A stretch of 64,000 nucleotides of DNA from Talinum fruticosum. Taxonomy: Eukaryota; Streptophyta; Magnoliopsida; Caryophyllales; Talinaceae. A model generated the notes under the pieces. That model saw only the letters and a list, made by a program, of their open reading frames with translations. It ran no database searches and was not told the DNA's origin. Of the stretch, positions 33,007 to 43,999 are shown in pieces. Both the position numbers and the translations under genes were made by a program. Every line of letters starts with the position of its first letter. Position 1 is the stretch's first letter. The stretch is from contig JAITYX010000120.1 of the NCBI GenBank assembly GCA_021018815.1, positions 682,001-746,000 of the forward strand, in the 5' to 3' direction.

Positions 33007-34501
33007 TGAAGACTCGGATACTACTCGCACAATTCCGAGTTCTAACAAAGGAATTGGGTATAAGATTTTCTCACTTATAGAGTTTTGATTCCAAGGCATT
33101 CTTTGAACCTTAGAAACTTTTCTCGAGTGATATGGTATCTTCTGTAAGTGATATGGCATTTACTTCATGTACTTTTGCTTTTCTCTAAGTGACTCGGAAA
33201 ACAGATATGTACTCACGTTGTCTCACTCAATTCCGAGTCCCTCATCACTTAGATATATCGCATGATTGAATTGACTAGTATTTCGCTTAACCACACTCAG
33301 GTCCGACTTCATGTTATAGTCCTATTCTCGTTGTAGTCAGCGCTTCTAGTCCGAACCATGCTTAGTCTAGATCAAGTTTGTTTCACTCGATATTTGTTGC
33401 ATAACTTGATTCTCGCTTAGACAAACTCGGATGGAATTTTGAGTTTCATGGATATTAGACTCAGAAAATTCCATTCCTTTTCCGACTCGATAATTAGTTG
33501 CTTAATTATCTTAATTGTATTATTATCTCGTGTCTAATCTTGGACCAAAGTATTTTATACTTTGAGAACCAAAATTGATTTACTTTTGTAGGTTAGTGAA
33601 ACGAGGATACACTTTTGAAATACAAAAGTAACCGGCTTCGCCAAGCTTAACGAGTGGTTTCCACCTTATCCTTCAAGACACCACCAGTGGTTTTTGGACT
33701 TCCAAGAGAGTTAAGAACAGTTGCCCAACGTTCATATCACAACGGATACTTTCCGAGTGACTCGAAAGGTCTTAACAATGGTCACAAAGGACTTCCCGTC
33801 GATGTTCGAGATAACGGCTATGCTCGCTTGGTCATCTATAAAAGGAAGCCAACTCACAAGACTTGAAGATTGTCGAACTTATTGTTAATACACGTACTTG
33901 AGCAAAGTTATTGTATTCATTCTCAATCTTCTACTTACAACTCCTACTCTGTAATTCATTACTTTCGAGTTGTAAGGTCTTGTACATAGTTACAAACACT
34001 TTCTTACTTTCTAGGTAAGGTCCCTCGACTAAGTCGTAAAGGTTAACTCGCTTAGTTGTCCCTAGCTGTAAGGCTTATCTCAGCTAGGAAGTACTAGATC
34101 GGATAAGGGAATTTCGAGTCTAGGAAAACTTGTAAAGAGTTGTTTAAGGGAGCAACTCGGGTTCGACCGATCTATTGTATTTTGTGGACTCAAAATAGTG
34201 GATTTAACTTCATGCTTGAATTAGCACGGTCCGTGGTTTTCTCGCCCTAGGAGGGTTTCCACGTAATCTTGGTATCGTTACTTTGTGAGTTCATTCTAGA
34301 CTCGGACAGTCTCAAAGCTTCAGCTTAATCGCTTCCTTACTCTTTATTGCAATTATAAGTTCATACTTTTCCGACCCCGTTTTAGACTCAAAATCTGTTT
34401 CTGTCTCTCCTTTGGAAAAAGAGTTTGATTTTCAACGAAAATCCTCCATCACCCTATTCACCCCCTCTAAGGTGAGTCGGACTCTCCCGAGCAAACCTTC
34501 A
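33007..34501 (+). repeat. 3' LTR of copia B
   Basis: TGAAGACTCGGATACTACTCG start and CAAACCTTCA end, 1495 bp. TATA-like CTATAAAAGG at 33837-33846. It is about 100 bp shorter than the 5' LTR because of a deletion near 33637. Confidence 0.9.
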
Positions 34502-34506
34502 ACCGA
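34502..34506 (+). repeat. Target duplication of copia B, right copy (ACCGA)
   Basis: Pairs with ATCGA at 23636-23640, one mismatch, as expected for an old insertion. Confidence 0.7.
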
Positions 34507-35592
34507 CTTAGATGAAATTTGAATATAACATATATTAGACTCGGAAAATTCCATTCTTCTAGGACTCGGATAATTATGCACTTAATTATTTTAATTACAT
34601 TATTATATTTTATACTTTGAGAACCAAAGTATTTTATACTTTGAGAACCAAAATTTGATTTACTTTTGTAGGTTATTTAAACGACGTTATCCTATTTTTG
34701 AGATACAAAAGTAACCGGCTTCAAGTCGTCAATCACCAGTAGACAAGGCTTTTCTAGTTCCGATCAAGGCCAAGACACTATGTCGGGGTTTTCAAAACTT
34801 GAAATCTTCAACGCTAAGCTCAACGGTGGTTTCCACCCTACTTTTCGGACACCACCAATGGATTGGGACATCCTAAGAAAACAAGAGCCATTGCACAACG
34901 TTCACATCGCAACGGATCTTTTCCGAGCGACTCGGAAGAACCATTACAACGGTCACACAGGACTTCTAGTCGAAGATAGTCACAACGGCTAATCTGCTTG
35001 GTCATCTATAAATAGAAGCCAACTCTCAAGATTTGAAGATTGCTAGAATCATTATCAATGCACTTAATTAAGTAAAAGACTTTGTATTCATATTTAATCT
35101 TCTACTTATAACTCCAACTCTATACTTAACATCTTTCTTAGTTGTAAGGTCTTGTAATTAGCTACAAATTCTCTTTCTTACTTTCCGAGTAAGGTCGCTT
35201 GACTATGTCTGTAAGGGTTAACTCAGCTTAGCTGTCCCTAGTCGTAAAGGTTACCTAAATTAGGAAGTACTAGATCGAATAAGGCAACTTCTAAGTCTAG
35301 GAAAACTTTGTAAGGAGCTATATAAGGGAGCAATTCTGGTTGAGTCGAGTCTCACTGTATTTTGTGGATTCAAAATAGTGGATTTGAGTTGGTGCTTGGA
35401 TTAGCACTGGCCGTGGTTTTCTACCCCGGTGGGTTTCCACGTAAAACCGAGTTCACACTTTTCCGAGTGCAATCTAGACTCAAACAGATTCAAAGTTTCT
35501 TTTAAACTTTAATCCTCCTTTCGTGTTTAATTTCGTCATCACCCTATTCACCCCCTCCAGGGTGACTTAGACTCTACAGGAGCAAACCTTCA
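34502..35592 (+). repeat. 5' LTR of copia O, second part
   Basis: It continues the LTR interrupted at 23640 (GATGGAATTT-equivalent, then TTAGACTCGGAAAATTCC) to the terminus ACCTTCA at 35592. The two parts total 1527 bp. It includes a tandem duplication of the TATTTTATACTTTGAGAACC word (34604-34651) and the TATA box at about 35007-35015. A primer-site remnant TGGCATCAAAGC follows at 35595-35606. Confidence 0.87.
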
Positions 35593-35650
35593 ATTGGCAT
35601 CAAAGCTAGCCTTTCGAAAGGATTTAACCATCAAAAGGTTTAAAGATCAA

Positions 35651-37092
35651 ATGGCTCGTAACAATGGAGTGTTCGATAAAGGAAGATCTTCCAGCAGACC
35701 ACTAAAGTTTAAAAGATCAAACTTCGTACACCGAAAGAAGCTCATGGAATGCTTTCTACTCGGATCACGATGACGATGTATGGAACATCATACGAGAAGG
35801 CAACTATATTCCAATGAGGATGGAGGAAACAAGACTCGTGCATAAAGCAAAGGTCGAGTACACCAGTGAAGAGGCGTAAAAGTTCGAAAGAACTTTAAAG
35901 CAATGAACATTCCGATGTGCGCCATCGGCTTAGAAGAATACAATAAAGTGTCGACTTATGACACAGCAAAAGAAGTGTGGGACACTCTGGTCAACACTTA
36001 TGAAGGCACTAGCCAAGTCGGACAAGCGAAGATAAGCCAATATCTTCACAAATACAAGCTGTTCAAGATGGAGCCGAAGAAAACATCACCGAGATGTTCA
36101 TCCGCTTCACCGAGATTACTAACAATCTCAAATCTCTGGGTAGAAAGATTTCCAATGAGGAAATGTGCTGAAAGATACTAAGAAGCCTACCCAAGAGAAG
36201 ATGGGGTCCCAAGGTGACAGCCATCGAGGAACCCGAGAACCTCTCTCTATTAAAGCCGGACGAACTTATTAGGAAGCTACTCACCTATGAGATCCATCTC
36301 GCAAGAGGAGGACGCCGAGGTCAGCACTAAAAGGAATATTGTGCTAAAGGCCTTAGAAACCGAGAGAATAAAATGTGAGTTCATCGGACTCGAAGAAGAT
36401 CCCATGGCACTTATCGCCGAGGCTTTAAAAGAATGATGAAGCATAAGAAATGGGATAAAAGGCCAACGGAAGAGTTCTATAGGAAAGATAAGAAGGATAG
36501 AAAAGGTAAACATTCTTCCCCTTCAAAGTTATCTTTAGCTAAGAACTCGGCTATTTTGAATGCGGCAAAGAAAGATCATATAGTTAAACATTTTCCAAGA
36601 AGAAAGAGGGACAGAAAGAAGAAGAAGGCTATGATGGCCACATGGAGTGATGAAGATTCATCTCGAAAAAGATGAAGACTCGGACGACTCAAAGTGTTTG
36701 ATGGCACCGTCGGACTTAGAAGCTTAATCTAAGTCGATTCTGATCATGGAGACAATGAGGAAACAAATCCTCAGGAGGTAATAGAATATTTCCTCAAGTT
36801 TTCCAAAGCTGATTTAGCTAAATATATTTATACTTTGGAAGAGAAGTCCAATTCGATTCTTCTCGATTTAAAAAACAACTTGAGTCCATCACTTCTAAGA
36901 GCATTTCTTTGATAAATGAATTAGAAAAACCGAGACTTACTCTAAGAGAACTCAAGACTAGTGCTTAAACTAATGAGACTAAGTCCGTGTCACTCAAAAG
37001 AGAAAATGAGTATCCGAAGCAAAAGTTCAATGAGTCTTAAGAACTTGTTCGAAGTTTACTCAACCTCCGAAAACCTTGACATGCTCCTAGGG
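35651..37092 (+). pseudogene. gag: Copia gag of element O (interrupted)
   Basis: The ATG at 35651 starts MARNNGVFDKGRSSSRPLKF, then FVHRKKLMECFLLG. After frameshifts come MNIPMCAIGLEEYN, KEVWDTLVNTYEGTSQVGQ (35970-36025) and SQYLHKYKLFKM, the copia gag core, followed by the Lys-rich region (KHKKWDKRPTEEFYRKDKK). The coiled-coil equivalent (36740-36980) and the ENLDMLLG segment (37069-37090) follow. The chromovirus is inserted right after that; the next gag residues resume at 59831. Confidence 0.83.
37088..37092 (+). repeat. Target duplication of chromovirus, left copy (TAGGG)
   Basis: TAGGG before TGTAACAACCC. The same TAGGG follows the 3' LTR at 59831-59835. Confidence 0.92.
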
Positions 37093-37317
37093 TGTAACAA
37101 CCCGACCTTAAACCACATTGTTTGTTTAATTAATTCATTAATTAGAAGATTTATATGATCGAGCGCGTTCACTTCAATTCGATATTTTATATTTAAATTA
37201 TTTTTATATATGTGTTATGCTGGTAAGGCGACGAAGTAGCCCTAATAAAAATCTCATAATAAGGTTATAATTTGTGAACATCATTATTAAAATAAAATTA
37301 AAAAGTAACAATAAGAA

Positions 37318-37392
<75 letters not shown>

Positions 37393-37401
37393 AATAAATA
37401 T
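37318..37401. repeat. (AAT)n/(AAAT)n microsatellite in chromovirus LTR
   Basis: Pure AAT run followed by AAAT units. The counterpart in the 3' LTR (about 57097-57170) has a shorter AAT part and a longer AAAT part. Confidence 0.93.
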
Positions 37402-38623
37402 TTAAAAATAAATGTAAAAATGAAATAAATAAACCAGATTTTTTTGAAGGAAAAATCCAGACATATTTATCTCGGAATTATTCACAAAAACAAGAGAGGC
37501 AGTTAAGATCAAAATAATCGGGCAAGTTCAATTTCAACTTCCTTACTTGCTTGCCCTTGTCCGCCTCCCCGTGCTCCCCTGCCTCTCCTCCTCGCGGACG
37601 CCTCCCTTCGCTACCGCTGCCTTCTCCGGCCACTAGCACAACCGACGCCGCCCATCCCACATCCCTCTCTCGTCTCGCTCTCCCCTTCCTCGCGCCCTCG
37701 CTATCTTCCTCTCTCTCTACCGCGTTCTGCTCCTCCTCCGTCGCGGGCTACTTAGCAGCCAATCCCAGCCGCAGCGGCCACCGGAGTTAGTCACCGCCCC
37801 GCCTAGTGGTCGCCGGTGCAGCCGCCGCACACCACCAGCCGTGCTCGTCCTCCTTGACTTCTCCTCTTCAAATTTGAAGGTAAAACGCTAAACCCTAAAT
37901 TATCAAGTTTCTGATTTATTTAAGCAATTGTAATTGCAAATTGAAGTATATGACATAGAAGTATGTTGTTGAGTGAATTTGAAGATCGATTTTGAGAAAT
38001 TGGAATTGGTGCGGATGATTGAGTTGGGGCATTTTGATGGATTGATTGTGCATGAACATGAACGAATGTGGTTTCTTTTGGGAAATTATAATTTAGTGAA
38101 TATGATTAGGGATGTTTTATTATATGATTGAGTAATTTGGTAGATTTTGTTGGAAATGGTTATATTGAGCATGACGAATGCAAATGAATATAATCTCTCT
38201 TGTAAAATTTTGACTGAGTGAATTGAATTGGGAAGTAAATTGGCGTGAATGTTGAGTAATTTGATGGGTTAGTTACATTTTGTAATTAGCTAGAATTGAA
38301 CATAAAGGAAAAGAAAAATATGCAGGGAGATTGAAGTTGGATAACAGATTGTGTAGGAGGCATGTGGGAAATTTGAACACTTGGTATACCTAATTTCATT
38401 GTGAATGAGATTTTGTTGAAAAAATGCTTATAACCTTAAGGTCGTATACATATGAATTTTGAGCAATTAAGTAAATTGTGGAATTTACCTATAGGAAGGA
38501 CATTTGAAGGGTTAGTGTAATTATTTAATCATGGCGCTTGAATATGTCGAAATGAGAGTTGAGCTAGCTATAAGGATTGAAAATAGCGCTAAAATGGGTA
38601 AACTAATCAAATTAGTTGTAATT

Positions 38624-38737
38624 AATAATAACAATAATAATAGTAATAATAATAATAATAATAATGATAATAATAATAATAACAATAATAATAATAATAA
38701 TAATAATAACAATAATAATAATAATAACAATAATAAC
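38624..38737. repeat. (AAT/AAC)n microsatellite in chromovirus LTR
   Basis: Interrupted AAT run that translates as poly-Asn on one strand and poly-Leu/Ile on the other; those reading frames are artefacts. The counterpart is at 58372-58492. Confidence 0.93.
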
Positions 38738-40019
38738 TACGAAATGTTTAAGTACTTGTATATATGCATAAATATATATATATACATGTATATATGCATT
38801 TCCATTTTTCTTGATTTGAATCCATAACGCATTACATGGTGTGAATATCATCGCTTGGTCTAATTGACTACTTTAACGAGTATGTGCATAATTAAGATCT
38901 AAACAGAATTAGTGCAAGGGAGTTGAGTAATAAAAATCTCAGTTCAATCGATTACTTAATAAATAAAGAAAATGAACCAAATTGCCAATGACTATACGAA
39001 TTCAATTATGGAAACTCTAGAGAAGCGTTATTAACAACAAAAATCTATTTGAAACAGAATTCAGGCCGCTTCGTTGCCGACTAGCTGGTAACTTAAATTT
39101 TTATTAAAAGGGGAGAAACAAACATTCTCAATTCAGTACGTTCATTGCCTGTACCCTTCGAAAATTCACATATATCAAGCAAATCTCAACATTTCTCATA
39201 TAAATAACTAATAACAAATCATTTGCAAATCACGTTTTGTCACCTAATTAAGTGGTCTCCGCTCAATTATCAATTATCGGGGCTTATGCCCTTCAATTCC
39301 ACCCGCGCGGCTTCAACTCGGGTTATCGGTCGGCCCGGAGGTGTGCACTTTACTAAGATCGTATCAATTATCAAGGGATTCCACTTTCGGATAATAACCG
39401 GCAAGCAAAGTTTTAAGCATATTCTCTCCCCTTGATTTCAAACTAAAATGAATTGAAATGCGCCCGCTCAATCAATGTGTTTCAAAATTATTTGACTGTG
39501 CAGGAATGTTCGTACTGAGTTTCGACTCATTCTTCGAATTATTTTGACGTTTTTGTTTTTAGGAAAAGCATTTGTGAACAGCCCTTCACCTAAGAAGCTC
39601 GACGGGAGCAAGACTTAGCTGGATACTTCATTATCATGATTCTGTGATGGGTTAGATGCTCACGAGTGATTCTCATCCTCGCTAATTTTGGGTTTGACCT
39701 TGGGTTGTAATTAAATATTGCGTATTTCCTATCGCAAACCGTTGTATTGGCCGCTAATATCTATAAATATGTAGCAGAACCGTACTTTGGGATTGGTTTA
39801 CTTAAGTAGTCGGCATGACACCCTGCGACGTAGCATTTAATGTTTCCCGACTTACCGAAGCATAACTAATGGAGACTGGTTATTATGGTATTTTAATTCA
39901 GCCTTGTCCTTTTGTTAGGGCGGCGGTAACGCCTTGAGTCGTTAACTTCCGCTACGACCTTACCTAATATTCTCGAATTAGGGAATTATTAAGTAATGGT
40001 AACCGGGGCGTTACGGTTG

Positions 40020-40031
40020 TGGTATCGGAGC
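40020..40031 (+). other. Primer-binding site of chromovirus (tRNA-iMet type)
   Basis: TGGTATCGGAGC four bases after the LTR, one base different from the common TGGTATCAGAGC. Confidence 0.88.
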
Positions 40032-41349
40032 AACGTTTAGAGGTCACTGTGAGCAATAGGATTCTAAAGTGTCGTAATTTGGTCTTATGGGCAATTATAT
40101 GGTTGTTAATCCTATTATTTGTTGAGATCTGTAAACCCCAGCTTGGTTTAGGCAAATTTTCTTTGTTTGTTTTAGATGAATCATAGAGGAGCACCTTTCG
40201 ACCCCTATGCTATCCACATGCTACCAGGCACCCCGTGGCTACACACATATCTCATCTTTATGCTAGCATGCTAAAACACATGCAGTAACCCTTTATCGAG
40301 TTTCACAGACTCACTTGTGCGTGCGCGTCGGCTTCGTGGTCCCCGCCACCTGTAGCCCCATGGGATGAGTTTAGATTTTGATATCATGATTTTATGGTGA
40401 CAGGGGACCCCGGAGCCGACACAGCCTAGGTTTCGGATACGAGGGATTTGGGCCACTAGTACCAATGAACTCCTGGTTAGAGATAATTTGGAGCATAGGG
40501 GGTTAATTACGGGACATTAAAGTTTTTCTTTCCACTATTGCACGTTCCACCACCTCCTCCTTCACCCGAGCCAGCACAGGGGTCACCATCACCCCCACCC
40601 GCACCTGGCCCCCAGCAGCCACCAGCTTTCCCTCTACAGTCAAACTCTAAGGATAGCCTCGAGAGTTGAGCCAATGCACGACCCATTTGACAGACTCCGA
40701 GGATTCCGGAGGAGTTCATGTCGTTATATATATACTAGAGTTGCCTAAGCTTGTCATATTGAGCTCGGACGAGGAGGATGATGAGGCTGATATGGAGGAG
40801 GACCCCGAGATACGGGAGTTTGGGAGTGGAGGAGAGGAGCAAGGTGAAGTAGAGTTGATTTATATCAGCTCCGATTTAGAAGCCGATGAAGACCAGTGGG
40901 ACCAAGAGTATGACCCCGCATAGGATCATTAGTGTTGTGTGACTCGTTGTTTCGGTTTTTTTTTAAACTTGTATATATAGGGCGGTTAGCCTAGGGTTGG
41001 TATAATTTTTGGATATGTTTGTATAAATGATGTATGTACATATGGCAGGCCAACCAACCTAACTTAAATAGTGGTATCGCCCGATTTTGGGTTTTACCAA
41101 GCAACTTTAGTTAGGACTAATTATGATCTCTTTTGTATAGAAGGAAGGATAGAAAGGGTGGAGAAGATCACAAAACTTAATATATGGTGGATGCTTGTAG
41201 GGTTGAAACCTAACATGTAATTTTTAGGCTATTCGTGTATGTAAGTGCAATGAAAATAGTTTTAATGTTTTAAGTGGGTAACATTTTGTTTTGAAGGAAA
41301 AATATATATACATACATATATATGGACAATAACAATTAAGCAAACTTGC
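40032..41349 (+). other. Chromovirus leader with a short acidic ORF
   Basis: A long untranslated leader between primer site and gag. An ORF at 40666-40923 encodes 85 residues whose C-terminal two thirds are strongly acidic (Glu/Asp blocks around LSSDEEDDEADMEEDPE and SSDLEADEDQ). It matches no gag or pol domain I know. A TATA-like TATATATAG lies at 40972-40980, upstream of gag. Whether the acidic ORF is real or part of a decayed gag N-terminus is open. Confidence 0.45.
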
Positions 41350-42470
41350 ATTTATATGATTCAAGCATGTCCGAGGCGAAAGTAACAACATCACTCGGAA
41401 TGTGGCGGCGGACTTGGGCAACGATCGAGGCATTGAGGAACCAGCGTTAGAAACTCCCCCAAACTCACAACAGAGCCGTGGTGAGACCCAACCTATGTCC
41501 TTAGGGGGTTCCACCGACACCATTAACCCGGACTACTGGAAAACTTAGTAATAGAGTTAATGAAAAGGATTCCCCTACGCCTATTGAATCCACTTCTAAG
41601 CCCGACAAGTTAGCCGATAGAGTTGCTCGACGCAATCCTAAGACTTATGATGGGAAAATCAAACCAGTGGAGTTAGAAGAATGGATTAGAGTGATGGAAA
41701 AGATATTTACAGATCGTTGAGGTTCCCGAAGAAAAAAAGGTCAATATAGGGACTTATTACCTAACCGGTGAGGATGATATTTGGTGGAGCACAACGAAGA
41801 ACAAATTTCGAGGAGGTGAGTTGACTTGGGGAAATTTCTAGAAGAGCCGAGAGTGAAATTCTACCCAACCTCGCTCCGACGTCGAAACAAAAAGAGTTCC
41901 CGGAGTTGAGAATGAATGATAATATGACAAGTGATGCAAGACGCGAGTCAATTCATTAAGCTATCCAGATTTGCCCCGCATTTTGTGGCTACCGAACGGA
42001 TGAAGATGTTAAGATTTGAGGAGAACTTGCTGGTCAACCTATCAAAGATTACCAAGAACCGTATGAGAGAGCCGCCGAGGTTGAACGAGTTAAGAGTGAA
42101 TTGAGGGCGTCAAACCCCGGGAACCCGAAAAGGAAGCGGGACAATACAAGTGAGGGTGTAGCCCAAAAGAAACCCGCTATCGGCTTTAGCAAGAGTCGCA
42201 CCGTAGCTGCCGTAGAACCTTGTTGTAAGTGCGGCCGGACCAATCATATCACATCGAGTGTCGCGTCGATACTAATAAATGTGTTTGGTGTGGTAGCCCC
42301 GAACATCTAGTAAATGCTTGCCCATGAAGCCGCAAAGTCGTAGAAAAGGGAGCTGCGAAGCCCCCGATGACGTTACGTCGTGGACCCGCGCCACCACCAA
42401 AACCGGTGACCGTAGGACGAGCATACGTGATGAACAGGAAGGAAGTGGCAGCCTCGGGAACGGTTGTTAC
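41350..42470 (+). pseudogene. gag: Chromovirus gag remnant
   Basis: Mixed-frame pieces include ADRVARRNPKTYDGKIKPVE and LEEWIRVMEKIF (41612-41710), matching the chromovirus gag start (xxPPxFxG...xxWxxxMExIF). Then come KFLEEPRVKFYP (near 41835), FIKLSRFAPHFVATERMK (41951-42004) and a CCKCGRTNHI zinc knuckle (42223-42252, CX2CX4H, with the last Cys now uncertain because of a frameshift). The order and spacing are those of gypsy gag. Many stops. Confidence 0.78.
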
Positions 42471-42900
42471 TCGGTACACTCTTTCTAAACTCAAAACCTT
42501 TTTATGTTTTATTTGATTCGGGTGCTACCCATTCATTTATATCTACCCAGGCTGCCTCTCGCCTACACTTAGAAAATCATAAGACTCCAATTGAGTGCTA
42601 GATTGGATTGCTAAACGGAAAGGTGGTAGAATGTCCGATTCTCTACCAACACGTGCCCCTAGTTATAAGCGAAAAGTTGTTTCCTGTAGACTTAATCCAA
42701 TTTGATCTTTCGGAATTTGATGTGATTTTAGGAATGGATTGGTTGGCAACTCATGAAGCAAAAATAGATTGCAAGGGTGGTACGATTATTTTAAAGGGGC
42801 AAAAAGGGAAGGAAGTATGCTTTCATGGTGAAAAAGATACAAAGAAGTATTCTGTAATTTTAGTTATGAAGGTTAACAAGCTATGAAGACATGGTTGTAC
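42471..42900 (+). pseudogene. Chromovirus aspartic protease
   Basis: VLFDSGATHSFIS (42506-42544) is the retropepsin active site with the DSG triplet. Then, after a stop at 42599-42601, GLLNGKVVECPILYQHVPL and DLSEFDVILGMDWLA (about 42708-42752, with the conserved ILGMDWL) follow. The piece 42608-42886 is open. Confidence 0.87.
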
Positions 42901-43999
42901 GGGGTACCTATGGTATGTTATCGAGGATAGGAAAGACAAGATAAACATAGAAGATATACCTATAGTATGTGAATTTGCGGATGTATTTCCTGAGGATCTA
43001 CCTGGCCTACCTCCTCAAAGGGAGATTGATTTTGAAATTGAACTAATCCCCGGAGCACAACCTATTTCTAAAGCACCATATAGAATGGCCCCAACAGTAA
43101 CTTAAAGAGTTGAAGGCCCAACTTGATGAATTGATACAAAAAGGATTCATTAGGCCGAGTGTGTCGCCTTGGGGAGCTCCAGTCCTATTTGTGAAAAAGA
43201 AGGATGGAACTTTGAGACTATGTGTGGATTATAGGGAGTTAAACAAGATAACCGTCAAGAATAAATATCCCCTACCTAGAATTGACAATTTGTTTGACCA
43301 ACTACAAGGGGCTGGAGTGTTTTCGAAAATAGACTTGAAATCCGGGTATCACCAACTTAGAACTAAATAAGAAGATATCCCCAAAACTGCCTTTAGAACC
43401 AGGTATGGGCATTATGAATATACGGTGATGCCCTTTGGACTTACCAATGCCCTCGCCGCATTCATGGATCTCATGAACAGAATTTTCAGTGCCCTATCTC
43501 GGATAAATTTGTCATGGTATTTATTGATGACATTCTCATATACTCTAAGGATAAGGGAGAACATGTGGAGCATCTAAGGATAGCCTTACAAACTTTGAGA
43601 GAGCACCAATTGTATGCCAAATTACAAAAATGTGAATTTTGGTTGGAAGAAGTGGCATTTTTAGGGCACATTGTTTCTAAAGAAGGGATTAAGGTTGATC
43701 CTCACAAGGTGAAGGCAATGAATCGAATGGCCTAGGCCAACCAATGTTACAGAAGTGAGAAGTTTTCTTGGGTTGGCAGGATATTATAGGAGGTTTGTAC
43801 AAGATTTTTCAAAAATAGCTTCACCATTGACCAATTTATCGAAGAAAACAACAAAATTTTTGTGGTCAAATAAATGTGAAGAGGCCTTTCAAGTGTTAAA
43901 GAAAAGGCTAACCACAGCCTCTATTCTTACCTTACCAGTCGAAGGTAAAGAGTATACTCGTTTATAGTGATGCCTCTAAGAACGGGTTAGGATGCGTGT
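42901..43999 (+). pseudogene. pol: Chromovirus reverse transcriptase and start of RNase H
   Basis: CEFADVFPEDLPGLPPQREI opens the RT (near 42970). [33 protein letters not shown] and [20 protein letters not shown] follow (43110-43280). After a stop comes PFGLTNA, and then the catalytic [13 protein letters not shown] (43514-43552). [19 protein letters not shown] and the [12 protein letters not shown] block complete the thumb/connection. SDASKNGLGCV (43968-43999) is the RNase H start, cut by copia C; it resumes with the [14 protein letters not shown] motif at 54941. Stops at 43103, 43368 and 43733 and frameshifts are present. Confidence 0.9.
43995..43999 (+). repeat. Target duplication of copia C, left copy (CGTGT)
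   Basis: CGTGT precedes the LTR start at 44000. The identical CGTGT is at 54936-54940. Confidence 0.92.

Larger units (their letters stand above)
23641..34501 (+). mobile_element. Sirevirus-type copia element B, full-length
   Basis: Complete order: 5' LTR, tRNA-iMet-type primer site, gag, protease, integrase, RT, RNase H, TATA-bearing leader, third ORF, polypurine tract and 3' LTR. It is 10,861 bp long, inserted in the 5' LTR of copia O with a 4-of-5 matching target duplication. Gag carries a long coiled-coil segment and there is an extra ORF before the 3' LTR, both features of Sireviruses. Reading frames are broken in every gene, so it is not autonomous now. Confidence 0.88.
37093..40015 (+). 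repeat. 5' LTR of chromovirus
   Basis: It starts TGTAACAACCCGACC and ends GGGCGTTACG, where the 3' LTR has the regular TTACA. It contains two trinucleotide microsatellites (37318-37401 and 38624-38737), a GC-rich island (about 37550-37870) and intron-like borders (37880-39562). The full LTR is repeated at 56870-59830. Confidence 0.92.

Noticed and set aside
37478..37790. Ser/Pro/Arg-rich ORFs in the GC-rich LTR block (also 57316-57682)
   Set aside because: They lie in a noncoding GC-rich LTR segment. The two LTR copies do not keep the frame (reading differs after indels), so I treat the block as possible 5' UTR.
38521..38851. ORFs of poly-Asn (plus) and poly-Leu/Ile (minus), and the same at 58280-58642
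   Set aside because: They are translations of the AAT/AT microsatellites inside the chromovirus LTRs, not genes.
40970..40982. TATATATAG as a definite promoter for chromovirus gag
   Set aside because: AT-rich context makes chance likely, and the LTR is the expected promoter; kept only as a remark in the leader entry.
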